A stretch of DNA of 51,963 nucleotides from assembly GCA_035761805.1 (NCBI GenBank), contig DASTQL010000236.1, positions 1-51,963 of the forward strand, read 5' to 3'. The translations under genes and the position numbers were made by a program. This DNA comes from DASTQL01 sp035761805. GTDB lineage: Bacteria > Actinomycetota > Actinomycetes > Jiangellales > Jiangellaceae. Under the pieces are notes generated by a model, which ran no database searches, had not been told where the DNA came from, and was given only the letters and a program-made list of their open reading frames with translations. Shown here piece by piece: positions 17,116 through 24,404 of the stretch. The stretch's first letter is position 1. Each line of letters starts with the position of its first letter.

Positions 17116-17907
17116 ATGACGACCGAGGCGGTGCCGGTACCCGCCACCGCCGACGCCGGGCAGTTCCGGCGGGTGCTGCTCAAGCTCTCCGGCGAGGTCT
17201 TCGGCGGTGGTGCGGTCGGCGTCGACCCCGAGGTCGTCCACGATGTCGCCCGGCAGATCGCGGAGGTCGTTCGCAGCGGTGTCCAGGTCGCCGTGGTGGT
17301 CGGCGGCGGCAACTTCTTCCGCGGTGCCGAGCTACAGCAGCACGGCATGGACCGGGCTCGCGCCGACTACATGGGCATGCTCGGCACCGTGCTCAACTGC
17401 CTCGCCCTGCAGGACTTCCTCGAGAAGCAGGGCGTGGACACCCGGGTGCAGACGGCCATCGCGATGGGCCAGGTCGCCGAGCCGTACATCCCTCGCCGCG
17501 CCCAGCGCCACCTGGACAAGGGCCGGGTCGTCATCTTCGGCGCGGGCGCCGGGATGCCCTACTTCACGACGGACACCGTCGCCGCACAGCGGGCGCTCGA
17601 GATCCGCTGCGACCGGCTGCTGATGGCCAAGAACCGGGTCGACGGTGTGTACGAGGCCGACCCCCGCCGCGACCCGTCGGCGCGCAAGTTCTCCACCATC
17701 ACGTACGGCGAGGTGCTGCGGCGACGGCTCGACGTCGCCGACCCGGCGGCGTTCAGCCTGTGCATGGACAACCGGCTGCCGATCGTCGTGTTCGGTCTCG
17801 CGGGAGAGGCCGCGATCGCGCGCGCCATCAAGGGCGAGCCGATCGGCACGCTCGTGGCCGCCGACGTCGAGACGGTGCTCGCCGACGACCCGCCGCCGCA
17901 CGGCTGA
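17116..17907 (+). CDS. pyrH: UMP kinase
   Basis: PyrH phosphorylates UMP to UDP and is a hexameric amino-acid-kinase-fold enzyme regulated by GTP and UTP. Visible motifs are RVLLKLSGEVFGGG (phosphate-binding Lys and Gly), VVVGGGNFFRGAEL, RARADYMGMLGTVLNCLALQ and GAGMPYFTTDTVAAQRA. The ATG at 17116 has GGAGG at 17106-17110. A GTG at 17104 with GGGAGG at 17089-17094 is equally plausible and adds four residues. The length from 17116 is 263 aa. The gene sits between tsf and frr in the standard order. Confidence 0.96.
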   Translation: MTTEAVPVPATADAGQFRRVLLKLSGEVFGGGAVGVDPEVVHDVARQIAEVVRSGVQVAVVVGGGNFFRGAELQQHGMDRARADYMGMLGTVLNCLALQDFLEKQGVDTRVQTAIAMGQVAEPYIPRRAQRHLDKGRVVIFGAGAGMPYFTTDTVAAQRALEIRCDRLLMAKNRVDGVYEADPRRDPSARKFSTITYGEVLRRRLDVADPAAFSLCMDNRLPIVVFGLAGEAAIARAIKGEPIGTLVAADVETVLADDPPPHG

Positions 17908-18003
17908 CTCCGGCGCGGCCCACCGCGTCCACGGAGGGTACGGTCGCCCTACCCGACCGGGTGCCAGGCTGCGCCTGCCCGTACGCGACCACAGGGAGTC
18001 ACG

Positions 18004-18561
18004 GTGATCGACGAGACCCTCTTCGAGGCCGAGGAGAAGATGGAGAAGGCGGTCTCTGTCGCCAAGGAGGACTTCGCCGGCATCCGCACGGGCCGAGCCA
18101 ACCCGTCGCTGTTCAACAAGATCGTCGTCGACTACTACGGTGCGCCCACCCCGCTGAACCAGCTGGCCTCCTTCCACGTGGCCGATGCGCGGATGATCAC
18201 CATCCACCCGTACGACAAGGGCGCGATGACCGGCATCGAGCGGGCCATCCGCGACTCCGACCTCGGGGTGAACCCGACCGACGACGGGCAGGTGATCCGG
18301 GTGGTCCTGCCGCAGCTCACCGAGGAACGCCGCAAGGAGTACATCAAGCTGGCCAAGCACAAGGCCGAGGACGCGCGGGTGTCGATCCGCAACGTGCGGC
18401 GCCACGCCAAGGACGCGCTGGACCGGATGGCCCGCGACGGTGAGGCCGGCGAGGACGACGTGGCGCGCGCCGAGAAGCAGCTCGAGCTCATCACCAGGAA
18501 GTACGTGGACCAGGTAGACGACGTCCTCAAGCACAAGGAAGCCGAGCTGCTCGAGGTCTGA
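18004..18561 (+). CDS. frr: ribosome recycling factor
   Basis: RRF splits post-termination ribosomes with EF-G. The 185-aa product has FEAEEKMEKAVSVAKEDFAG, IRTGRANPSLFNKI, YYGAPTPLNQLASF and a C-terminal long helix ending TRKYVDQVDDVLKHKEAELL, all typical. The GTG at 18004 has AGGGAG at 17993-17998. Its stop overlaps the cdsA start by one base (TGATG), so the two are translationally coupled. A 96-bp gap separates it from pyrH; TACGGT at 17939-17944 there could be a -10 for an internal promoter. Confidence 0.97.
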   Translation: MIDETLFEAEEKMEKAVSVAKEDFAGIRTGRANPSLFNKIVVDYYGAPTPLNQLASFHVADARMITIHPYDKGAMTGIERAIRDSDLGVNPTDDGQVIRVVLPQLTEERRKEYIKLAKHKAEDARVSIRNVRRHAKDALDRMARDGEAGEDDVARAEKQLELITRKYVDQVDDVLKHKEAELLEV

Positions 18562-19421
18562 TGGTGACGTCCGACGGAGCCGTCCCGCCCGCCCCGGCGT
18601 CGCCCGACCACGGCCGGGCCGGTCGTGACATCAGGGCCGCGGTGGCGGTCGGGCTGGTGCTGGGCGTCCTCATCGTCGGCACCCTGGTCCTGGCCAAGGC
18701 CGCCTTCGTGGCGCTCGTCACGGTCGCGATCTGCCTGGCCGTGCTCGAGCTGGCCACGGCTCTTGCCCAGCGCCAGGTGCGGGTGCCCGTCGTCCCCGTG
18801 CTCCTCGGCGCGGTGGCGATGCTCGTGGGCGGCTACGTGGCGGGGCCGGCGGCCCTGACGGTGGCCCTGTCGCTCACCGTCCTCGCGGTCATGGTGTGGC
18901 GGCTCGGGGACGCCCACGAGGGGTACGTCCGCGACACGACGGCCGGGGCCTTCGCCGCGCTGTACGTCCCGTTCCTCGCCGGCTTCGCCCTGCTCATGCT
19001 GCGCCCCGACGACGGGGCGGCGCGGGTGGCCACCTTCCTGCTCGTGGCGGTCGCGTCCGACGTCGGTGGCTACGCGATCGGCGTCGTTGCCGGCCGGCGC
19101 CCGCTGGCCCCGACGATCTCGCCGAAGAAGTCGTGGGAGGGCGTCGTCGGTTCGGTGCTGGCCTGTGTGCTGGTCGGCGTCGGGAGCGTGGTCCTGCTCC
19201 TCGACGGCCCGTGGTGGGCCGGTGCGCTGCTGGGCCTGCTCACCGCTGTGTCGGCGACGCTCGGCGACCTCGGCGAGTCGATGATCAAGCGGGACCTGGG
19301 GATCAAGGACATGGGCTCGCTGCTGCCGGGCCACGGCGGGCTGATGGACCGCCTCGACTCCCTGCTGCCCACCGCGCCCCTGGCCTGGCTGGTCCTCACC
19401 GCCCTCGTCCCGGTGACCTGA
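18561..19421 (+). CDS. cdsA: phosphatidate cytidylyltransferase
   Basis: CdsA makes CDP-diacylglycerol from CTP and phosphatidate, the entry to phospholipid synthesis. The 286-aa protein has about eight membrane helices and the signature block SPKKSWEGVVGSVLACVLVG followed by LGDLGESMIKRDLGIKDMGS and LLPGHGGLMDRLDSLLP, with the metal-binding Asp residues intact. The ATG overlaps the frr stop. It ends the rpsB-cdsA run; downstream is a strong inverted repeat and a gene on the opposite strand. Confidence 0.96.
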   Translation: MVTSDGAVPPAPASPDHGRAGRDIRAAVAVGLVLGVLIVGTLVLAKAAFVALVTVAICLAVLELATALAQRQVRVPVVPVLLGAVAMLVGGYVAGPAALTVALSLTVLAVMVWRLGDAHEGYVRDTTAGAFAALYVPFLAGFALLMLRPDDGAARVATFLLVAVASDVGGYAIGVVAGRRPLAPTISPKKSWEGVVGSVLACVLVGVGSVVLLLDGPWWAGALLGLLTAVSATLGDLGESMIKRDLGIKDMGSLLPGHGGLMDRLDSLLPTAPLAWLVLTALVPVT

Positions 19422-19433
19422 CCTGACCCCAAG

Positions 19434-19513
19434 GATCACGGCGGCCGTGCAAGTGGGTGCCGAGCCAGGTGAATACACCGCGGCGCGTGCCCACTTACGC
19501 GGCTGCCGTGATC
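19434..19513. repeat. 27-nt-armed inverted repeat between cdsA and phosphoketolase
   Basis: The left arm 19434-19460 (starting GATCACGGC, ending AAGTGGGTGC) pairs with the right arm 19487-19513. There are 22 Watson-Crick pairs, four G-U pairs and one mismatch if transcribed rightward. The 26-nt loop contains a further small stem, GGTG (19468-19471) with CACC (19476-19479). It lies between convergent genes and may act as a bidirectional terminator. The 12-mer GCAAGTGGGTGC in the left arm is repeated at 5163, which points to a dispersed intergenic repeat. An overlapping alternative stem, GCGGCTG (19499-19505) with CAGCCGC (19523-19529), also exists. Confidence 0.75.
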
Positions 19514-19541
19514 ATTGTGTGACAGCCGCGAGGTGACGGGG

Positions 19542-22025
19542 TCAGACGTTGTCGCCCGCCGTGTCCAGGACCCCGGCCCCGTGCCCGGCGCCCCCGTCGG
19601 CGTCCTCGTCGGCCGAGCTCTGCCACTGCCAGGCCGCGATCTCGGGCATGTCCTCGCCGTACCGGCGGATGTACCGCCGGTGCTCGATGATCCGGTCGCG
19701 CAGCTCCTGGCGGGCGTAGGCGGCGGCGTCGCCGAGCCGGGGGACCCGGTCGATGACGTCGATGGCCAGCGAGAACCGGTCGATCTCGTTGAGCACGCAC
19801 ATGTCGAACGGCGTGGTGGTGGTGCCCTCCTCCTTGTAGCCGCGCACGTGCAGGTTGTTGTGGTTCGTGTGCCGGTAGGTGAGCCGGTGGATCAGCCACG
19901 GGTAGCCGTGGTAGGCGAAGACGATCGGCTTGTCCTTGGTGAACAGCGAGTCGAACTCGGCGCGGCTCAGCCCGTGCGGGTGCTCCCGGTCGGCCTGCAG
20001 GCGCATGAGGTCGACCACGTTGACGAAGCGGATCCTGATGTCGGGGAAGTAGCCACGCAGGAGGTCGACAGCCGCCAGAGCCTCCATGGTCGGCACGTCA
20101 CCGGCCGCGGCCATCACCACGTCGGGCTCTCCGCCCTGGTCGGTGCTGGCCCAGTCCCAGATCCCGATGCCCTTGGTGCAGTGCAGGATCGCCTGCTCCA
20201 CCGTGAGCCACTGGGGAGCGGGCTGCTTGCCTCCGACGATGACGTTGACGTACTGCTGCGTACGGAGGCAGTGGTCGGTCACCGACAGCAGGGTGTTGGC
20301 GTCCGGTGGCAGGTAGACCCGGACGACCTCGGCCTTCTTGTTCACGACGTGGTCGATGAAGCCGGGGTCCTGGTGGGAGAAGCCGTTGTGGTCCTGCCGC
20401 CAGACGTGGCTCGACAGCAGGTAGTTGAGCGACGCGATCGGCCGCCGCCAGGGGATCTCGTTGGTGACCTTCAGCCACTTGGCGTGCTGGTTGAACATCG
20501 AGTCGATGATGTGGATGAAGGCCTCGTAGCAGGAGAAGAAGCCGTGCCGGCCGGTCAGCAGGTAGCCCTCCAGCCAACCCTGGCAGGTGTGCTCGGACAG
20601 GATCTCCATGACCCGCCCGTCCCGAGCCAGGTGATCGTCCTCGGGGAGGAACTCGGCGTTCCATGCGCGGTCGGTCACCTCGAGGACGTCCTGCCACCGG
20701 TTGGAGTTGTTCTCGTCCGGTGAGAACAACCGGAAGTTGCGGGCGTCGGCGTTCGCCGCCATGACGTCGCGCAGGAACCGGCCCATCACCCGCGTCGCCT
20801 CCGCGACGGCTCCGCCGGGCTTCGGCACGTCGACGGCGTGCCCGCGCCAGTCGGGGATGTGCAGCGGGACGAGGAGCTTGCCGCCGTTGGCGTGCGGGTT
20901 GGCGCTCATCCGCCGGTTGCCGGGGGGGTGGAGGTCGGCGATCTCAGGGACCGGCCGGCCGTCCTCGTCGAAGAGCTCCTCCGGCCGGTACGACAGCATC
21001 CACTGGCGCAACGCCTCGAGGTGGGCGGGATTCTGCCGGGTGTCGGAGAAGGGGACCTGGTGGCTGCGCCAGTAGCCCTCCACCTTCTTGCCGTCGATCT
21101 CCCTCGGGCCGGTCCAGCCCTTCGGGGTCCGTAGCACGATCATCGGCCAGGTGGGCCGCTCCGTCACGCCCTCCTCACGCGCCGCGCGCTGGATCGCGGC
21201 GATCCGGTCCAGGCAGGCATCCAGCGTGGCCGCGAAGCGCTGGTGCATGTCGGTCGGGTCGGAGCCGGCGACCACGAACGGCTCGTAGCCGTAGCCGCGC
21301 ATCAGCGCGACCAGCTCCTCCTCCGGGATCCGGGCCAGCACGGTCGGGTTGGCGATCTTGTACCCGTTGAGGTGCAGGATCGGCAGCACGGCGCCGTCGC
21401 GGACCGGGTCGAGCCACTTGTTCGAGTGCCAGGAGGTGGCGAGCGGCCCGGTCTCGGCCTCGCCGTCACCGACGATGCAGGCCACGACCAGGTCGGGGTT
21501 GTCGAAGGCGGCGCCGTAGGCGTGCGAGATGGCGTAGCCCAGCTCACCGCCCTCGTGGATCGAGCCCGGCGTCTCGGGGGCGACGTGGCTGGGGATCCCG
21601 CCGGGAAAGCTGAACTGCGTGAACAGCCGCGTCATGCCCGCCGCGTCACGGGTGATGTCGTGGTGGACCTCGGAGTAGGTGCCCTCGAGCCAGGCCGCCG
21701 ACACCAGGGAGGGGCCGCCGTGGCCCGGCCCGATGATGTAGATCATGTCGAGGTCGCGGGCGCTGATGCAGCGGTTCAGGTGCGCGTAGAGGAAGTTGAG
21801 GCCGGGCGAGGTGCCCCAGTGGCCGAGCAGCCGCGGCTTCACGTGCTCCGCCAGGAGCTCCTCACGGAGCAGCGGGTTGTCCATCAGGTAGATCTGGCCG
21901 ACCGACAGGTAGTTGGCGGCGCGCCACCAGGCGTCGATGCGCCGCAGCTCGTCGTCGGACAGCGGGCCACCCGCGACGGCGGGGGCGGCGGGGGTCCCGG
22001 GGGTGGTGTCGAGCGTGCCGGTCAT
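19542..22025 (-). CDS. xfp: phosphoketolase (xylulose-5-phosphate/fructose-6-phosphate type)
   Basis: This 827-aa thiamine-diphosphate enzyme splits xylulose 5-phosphate (and often fructose 6-phosphate) with phosphate to acetyl phosphate and a shorter sugar phosphate. Family blocks are GHWGTSPGLNFLYAHLNRCI, YIIGPGHGGPSLVSAAWLEG, the ThDP-binding region VACIVGDGEAETGPLATSWH with HLNGYKIANPT, and C-terminal VVMAAAGDVPTMEALAA and VNVVDLMRLQ. Full length and intact. It lies alone on the minus strand inside an otherwise plus-strand block, divergent from rlmN, which suggests an independent, later insertion. No acetate kinase or phosphotransacetylase is adjacent. The last 30 residues are acidic and not conserved. 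Confidence 0.95.
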   Translation of the reverse strand: MTGTLDTTPGTPAAPAVAGGPLSDDELRRIDAWWRAANYLSVGQIYLMDNPLLREELLAEHVKPRLLGHWGTSPGLNFLYAHLNRCISARDLDMIYIIGPGHGGPSLVSAAWLEGTYSEVHHDITRDAAGMTRLFTQFSFPGGIPSHVAPETPGSIHEGGELGYAISHAYGAAFDNPDLVVACIVGDGEAETGPLATSWHSNKWLDPVRDGAVLPILHLNGYKIANPTVLARIPEEELVALMRGYGYEPFVVAGSDPTDMHQRFAATLDACLDRIAAIQRAAREEGVTERPTWPMIVLRTPKGWTGPREIDGKKVEGYWRSHQVPFSDTRQNPAHLEALRQWMLSYRPEELFDEDGRPVPEIADLHPPGNRRMSANPHANGGKLLVPLHIPDWRGHAVDVPKPGGAVAEATRVMGRFLRDVMAANADARNFRLFSPDENNSNRWQDVLEVTDRAWNAEFLPEDDHLARDGRVMEILSEHTCQGWLEGYLLTGRHGFFSCYEAFIHIIDSMFNQHAKWLKVTNEIPWRRPIASLNYLLSSHVWRQDHNGFSHQDPGFIDHVVNKKAEVVRVYLPPDANTLLSVTDHCLRTQQYVNVIVGGKQPAPQWLTVEQAILHCTKGIGIWDWASTDQGGEPDVVMAAAGDVPTMEALAAVDLLRGYFPDIRIRFVNVVDLMRLQADREHPHGLSRAEFDSLFTKDKPIVFAYHGYPWLIHRLTYRHTNHNNLHVRGYKEEGTTTTPFDMCVLNEIDRFSLAIDVIDRVPRLGDAAAYARQELRDRIIEHRRYIRRYGEDMPEIAAWQWQSSADEDADGGAGHGAGVLDTAGDNV

Positions 22026-22161
22026 GACCTCTCCGTCTCACCTCGAGGGTGCGGCCCACCGTTCCCTGTGGGGGCGAGCCGGCTCGTACGTGCCCAGCCT
22101 GCCCGTTCCGGGCGCCCCACGCACAACTCGCAGGTTCACGGGATGAGACACTGCGCGGGAC

Positions 22162-23304
22162 ATGCGTCGCACCCCTCCGCCTCCGGGCGAGCTGACGTTC
22201 GCCGCCCCGCGCCGGGCCAAGCCGCCGCAGCACCTCGCCGACCTCACCCCTCCCGAGCGGCGCGACGCCGTGGAGGCCCTGGGTGAGCACGGTTTCCGCG
22301 CCGGACAGATCTCGCGTCAGTACTTCACGCACCTGGCCGACGACCCGGCGACGATGACCGACCTGCCGGCGCGGGCGCGGGCCCGGCTGGCCGCCGAGCT
22401 CCTCCCGCCCCTGCTCACCCCGGTCCGCCACCTCGAGGCCGACCGCGGCACCACCCGCAAGACCCTGTGGCGGCTGTTCGACGGAGCGTTCGTGGAGAGC
22501 GTCCTCATGCGCTACCCCGCGACCGGGGCGAGCCGCGAGCGGGTCACCCTGTGCGTCTCGTCACAGGCCGGCTGCGGCATGAACTGCCCGTTCTGCGCCA
22601 CCGGGCAGGCCGGCCTCACCCGAAACATGTCCGCCGCCGAGATCGTCGACCAGGTGGTCGCCGGCGCGCGGGCGCTCGCCCGTGGCGAGGTCGCCGGCGG
22701 GCCGGGCCGGGTGACCAACGTGGTCTTCATGGGCATGGGCGAGCCGCTCGCCAACTACCGCGCCGTGCTGGGGGCCATCCGGCGCCTGACCGACCCCTCC
22801 CCGGACGGTCTGGGCCTCTCCCAGCGCGGAATCACGCTGTCGACCGTCGGCCTGGTGCCCGCCGTCGACCGCCTCGCCGGCGAGGGCCTGTCGGTCACCC
22901 TCGCCGTGTCCCTGCACGCCCCCGACGACGAGCTGCGTGACGAGCTCGTCCCGGTCAACACGAGGTGGAAGGTCGCCGAGGTCCTCGACGCGGCCCGGCG
23001 CTACGTCGAGCGGACCGGCCGTCGGCTGTCCGTCGAGTACGCGCTGATCAAGGACGTCAACGACCAGGCGTGGCGGGCCGACCTGCTCGGCCGTCTCCTC
23101 ACCGAGCGTGGCCGAGGGTGGGTGCACGTCAACCCCATCCCGCTCAACCCCACGCCGGGATCGCGCTGGACGGCCTCGCGGCCGCAGGACGAGCGCGCCT
23201 TCGTCCGCGCGCTCGAGGCGCACGGCGTCCCCACGACCGTCCGCGACACGCGCGGGCGGGAGATCGACGGGGCCTGTGGGCAGCTGGCCGCCGCCGACGC
23301 CTAG
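22162..23304 (+). CDS. rlmN: 23S rRNA (adenine2503-C2)-methyltransferase (dual tRNA A37)
   Basis: RlmN is a radical-SAM enzyme that methylates C2 of A2503 in 23S rRNA and A37 of some tRNAs. The 380-aa product has the CX3CX2C cluster motif at Cys138, Cys142 and Cys145 (QAGCGMNCPFCATG), VVFMGMGEPLANY, and HVNPIPLNPTPGSRW. The catalytic C-terminal Cys is in EIDGACGQLA. The ATG at 22162 gives the family start. GACACT about ten nt upstream could be a leaderless-type -10. In many actinobacteria rlmN follows cdsA; here the phosphoketolase intervenes. Confidence 0.96.
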   Translation: MRRTPPPPGELTFAAPRRAKPPQHLADLTPPERRDAVEALGEHGFRAGQISRQYFTHLADDPATMTDLPARARARLAAELLPPLLTPVRHLEADRGTTRKTLWRLFDGAFVESVLMRYPATGASRERVTLCVSSQAGCGMNCPFCATGQAGLTRNMSAAEIVDQVVAGARALARGEVAGGPGRVTNVVFMGMGEPLANYRAVLGAIRRLTDPSPDGLGLSQRGITLSTVGLVPAVDRLAGEGLSVTLAVSLHAPDDELRDELVPVNTRWKVAEVLDAARRYVERTGRRLSVEYALIKDVNDQAWRADLLGRLLTERGRGWVHVNPIPLNPTPGSRWTASRPQDERAFVRALEAHGVPTTVRDTRGREIDGACGQLAAADA

Positions 23305-23307
23305 GAT
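23302..23307 (+). promoter_or_regulatory. candidate -10 for the DivIVA-VOC gene
   Basis: TAGGAT (overlapping the rlmN stop codon TAG) fits TANNNT and lies 32 nt before the GTG at 23340. There is no clear -35. Confidence 0.4.
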
Positions 23308-23339
23308 CTGTCGCGACCGTCAGGAGAGAGAGCTTCACC

Positions 23340-24296
23340 GTGCCCGTCAACCTCGATCCCACGTTCCGGACCCGCCGCGTGCGCGAGGGCTACGACCTCG
23401 ACGAGGTCGACGACTTCGTCGACCGGGTCCTCGACGTCCTGGAGGGCAAGACCGGCCCCTCGTCTGCGCTGAGCCCCGAGGCCATCGAGGCGTACGAGTT
23501 CCGCGTGGTCAGGTTCCGCGAGTGCTACTCGATGGACGACGTGGACGACTGGCTCGACGCGGCGGCGGCCGAGCTGCGCAGGGCCGCTCCACGCCGGGAG
23601 CCGCGGGCTGCGGCGCAGGCCGCCGACCCCGAGGCGACCCAGGCCTGGCCGGCCCCGGTCCCGGCTGCAGCCCCCGTGCCCGTCGCGGCGGCGGTCGCGG
23701 CAGCGGCGGCCCCGACCCCCGCACACGCCCGCGTGTCCTCGCCCCCCGGCCCGCCGCCGGGCTACACCCAGATCCCGCCCCAGGCCCAGGATCAGACACT
23801 GGGTGACGTCCTCGCCCCCTTCGCGTACGAGCGCGCCAACGGGAGCTCGACGATCCCGGCCCCGCGCCACCAGGCGCGACCCGTCCCCTCCGTACCTGCG
23901 CCGTCCGTGGGCCTGCACCACGTCGACATCTGGGTCGAGGACCTCTCGGTGGCGGTCCGCTCCTTCGGGTGGCTGTTCGAGCGGCTCGGCTGGACGCTCT
24001 TCCAGGTCTGGGAGCACGGCCGTTCCTGGCAGTCCCCGGGGCAGGGCCCGTACGTCGTCCTGGAGGCGTCGCCGGCGTTGCGGCGCCAGCCGTACGACCG
24101 GCTCCGGCAAGGACTCAACCACCTCGCGATCGCCGTCCCGGAACACTGGATGGTCGACCGGATCGTGGCCGAGGCGCCCGACTACGGCTGGCGACTGCTG
24201 TTCTCCGACCGCCACCCGTACGCCGGTGGGCCCAGCCACTACGCCGCCTACCTGGAGAACGCCGAGGGGTTCGAGGTCGAGGTCGTCGCGTCCTGA
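23340..24296 (+). CDS. DivIVA-repeat protein fused to a VOC (glyoxalase-fold) domain
   Basis: This 318-aa protein has an unusual architecture. Residues 9-35 and 54-80 are two copies of the short DivIVA-type repeat (FRTRRVREGYDLDEVDDFVD and FRVVRFRECYSMDDVDDWLD). Residues 81-189 are an Ala/Pro/Gln-rich linker. Residues 190-318 form a complete VOC-superfamily domain: VGLHHVDIWVEDL, GLNHLAIAVPEHW, and ENAEGFEVEVV at the end. His194, His261 and Glu314 fit the usual metal triad. The frame is continuous with no stop. DivIVA repeats suggest association with the growth zone; VOC domains are metal enzymes or binding folds, so the combined role is unknown. A GTG at 23907 could start the VOC part alone but lacks a ribosome binding site. 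AGGAG lies at 23322-23326. Confidence 0.85.
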   Translation: MPVNLDPTFRTRRVREGYDLDEVDDFVDRVLDVLEGKTGPSSALSPEAIEAYEFRVVRFRECYSMDDVDDWLDAAAAELRRAAPRREPRAAAQAADPEATQAWPAPVPAAAPVPVAAAVAAAAAPTPAHARVSSPPGPPPGYTQIPPQAQDQTLGDVLAPFAYERANGSSTIPAPRHQARPVPSVPAPSVGLHHVDIWVEDLSVAVRSFGWLFERLGWTLFQVWEHGRSWQSPGQGPYVVLEASPALRRQPYDRLRQGLNHLAIAVPEHWMVDRIVAEAPDYGWRLLFSDRHPYAGGPSHYAAYLENAEGFEVEVVAS

Positions 24297-24372
24297 CCCG
24301 GCCGAGGCCGAGGTCGGTCGCTCGTCGCGGCCGGCAGACCGCTCACCGCAGCCCGGCCTGCGGCCCCTTCCG

Positions 24373-24378
24373 TAGGGT
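24373..24378 (+). promoter_or_regulatory. candidate -10 for prpE
   Basis: TAGGGT in CCGTAGGGTGG fits TANNNT and lies 26 nt before the ATG at 24405. The -35 is not evident. Confidence 0.35.
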
Positions 24379-24404
24379 GGTGTCCGGCCTGCACCATACC
24401 CGGC

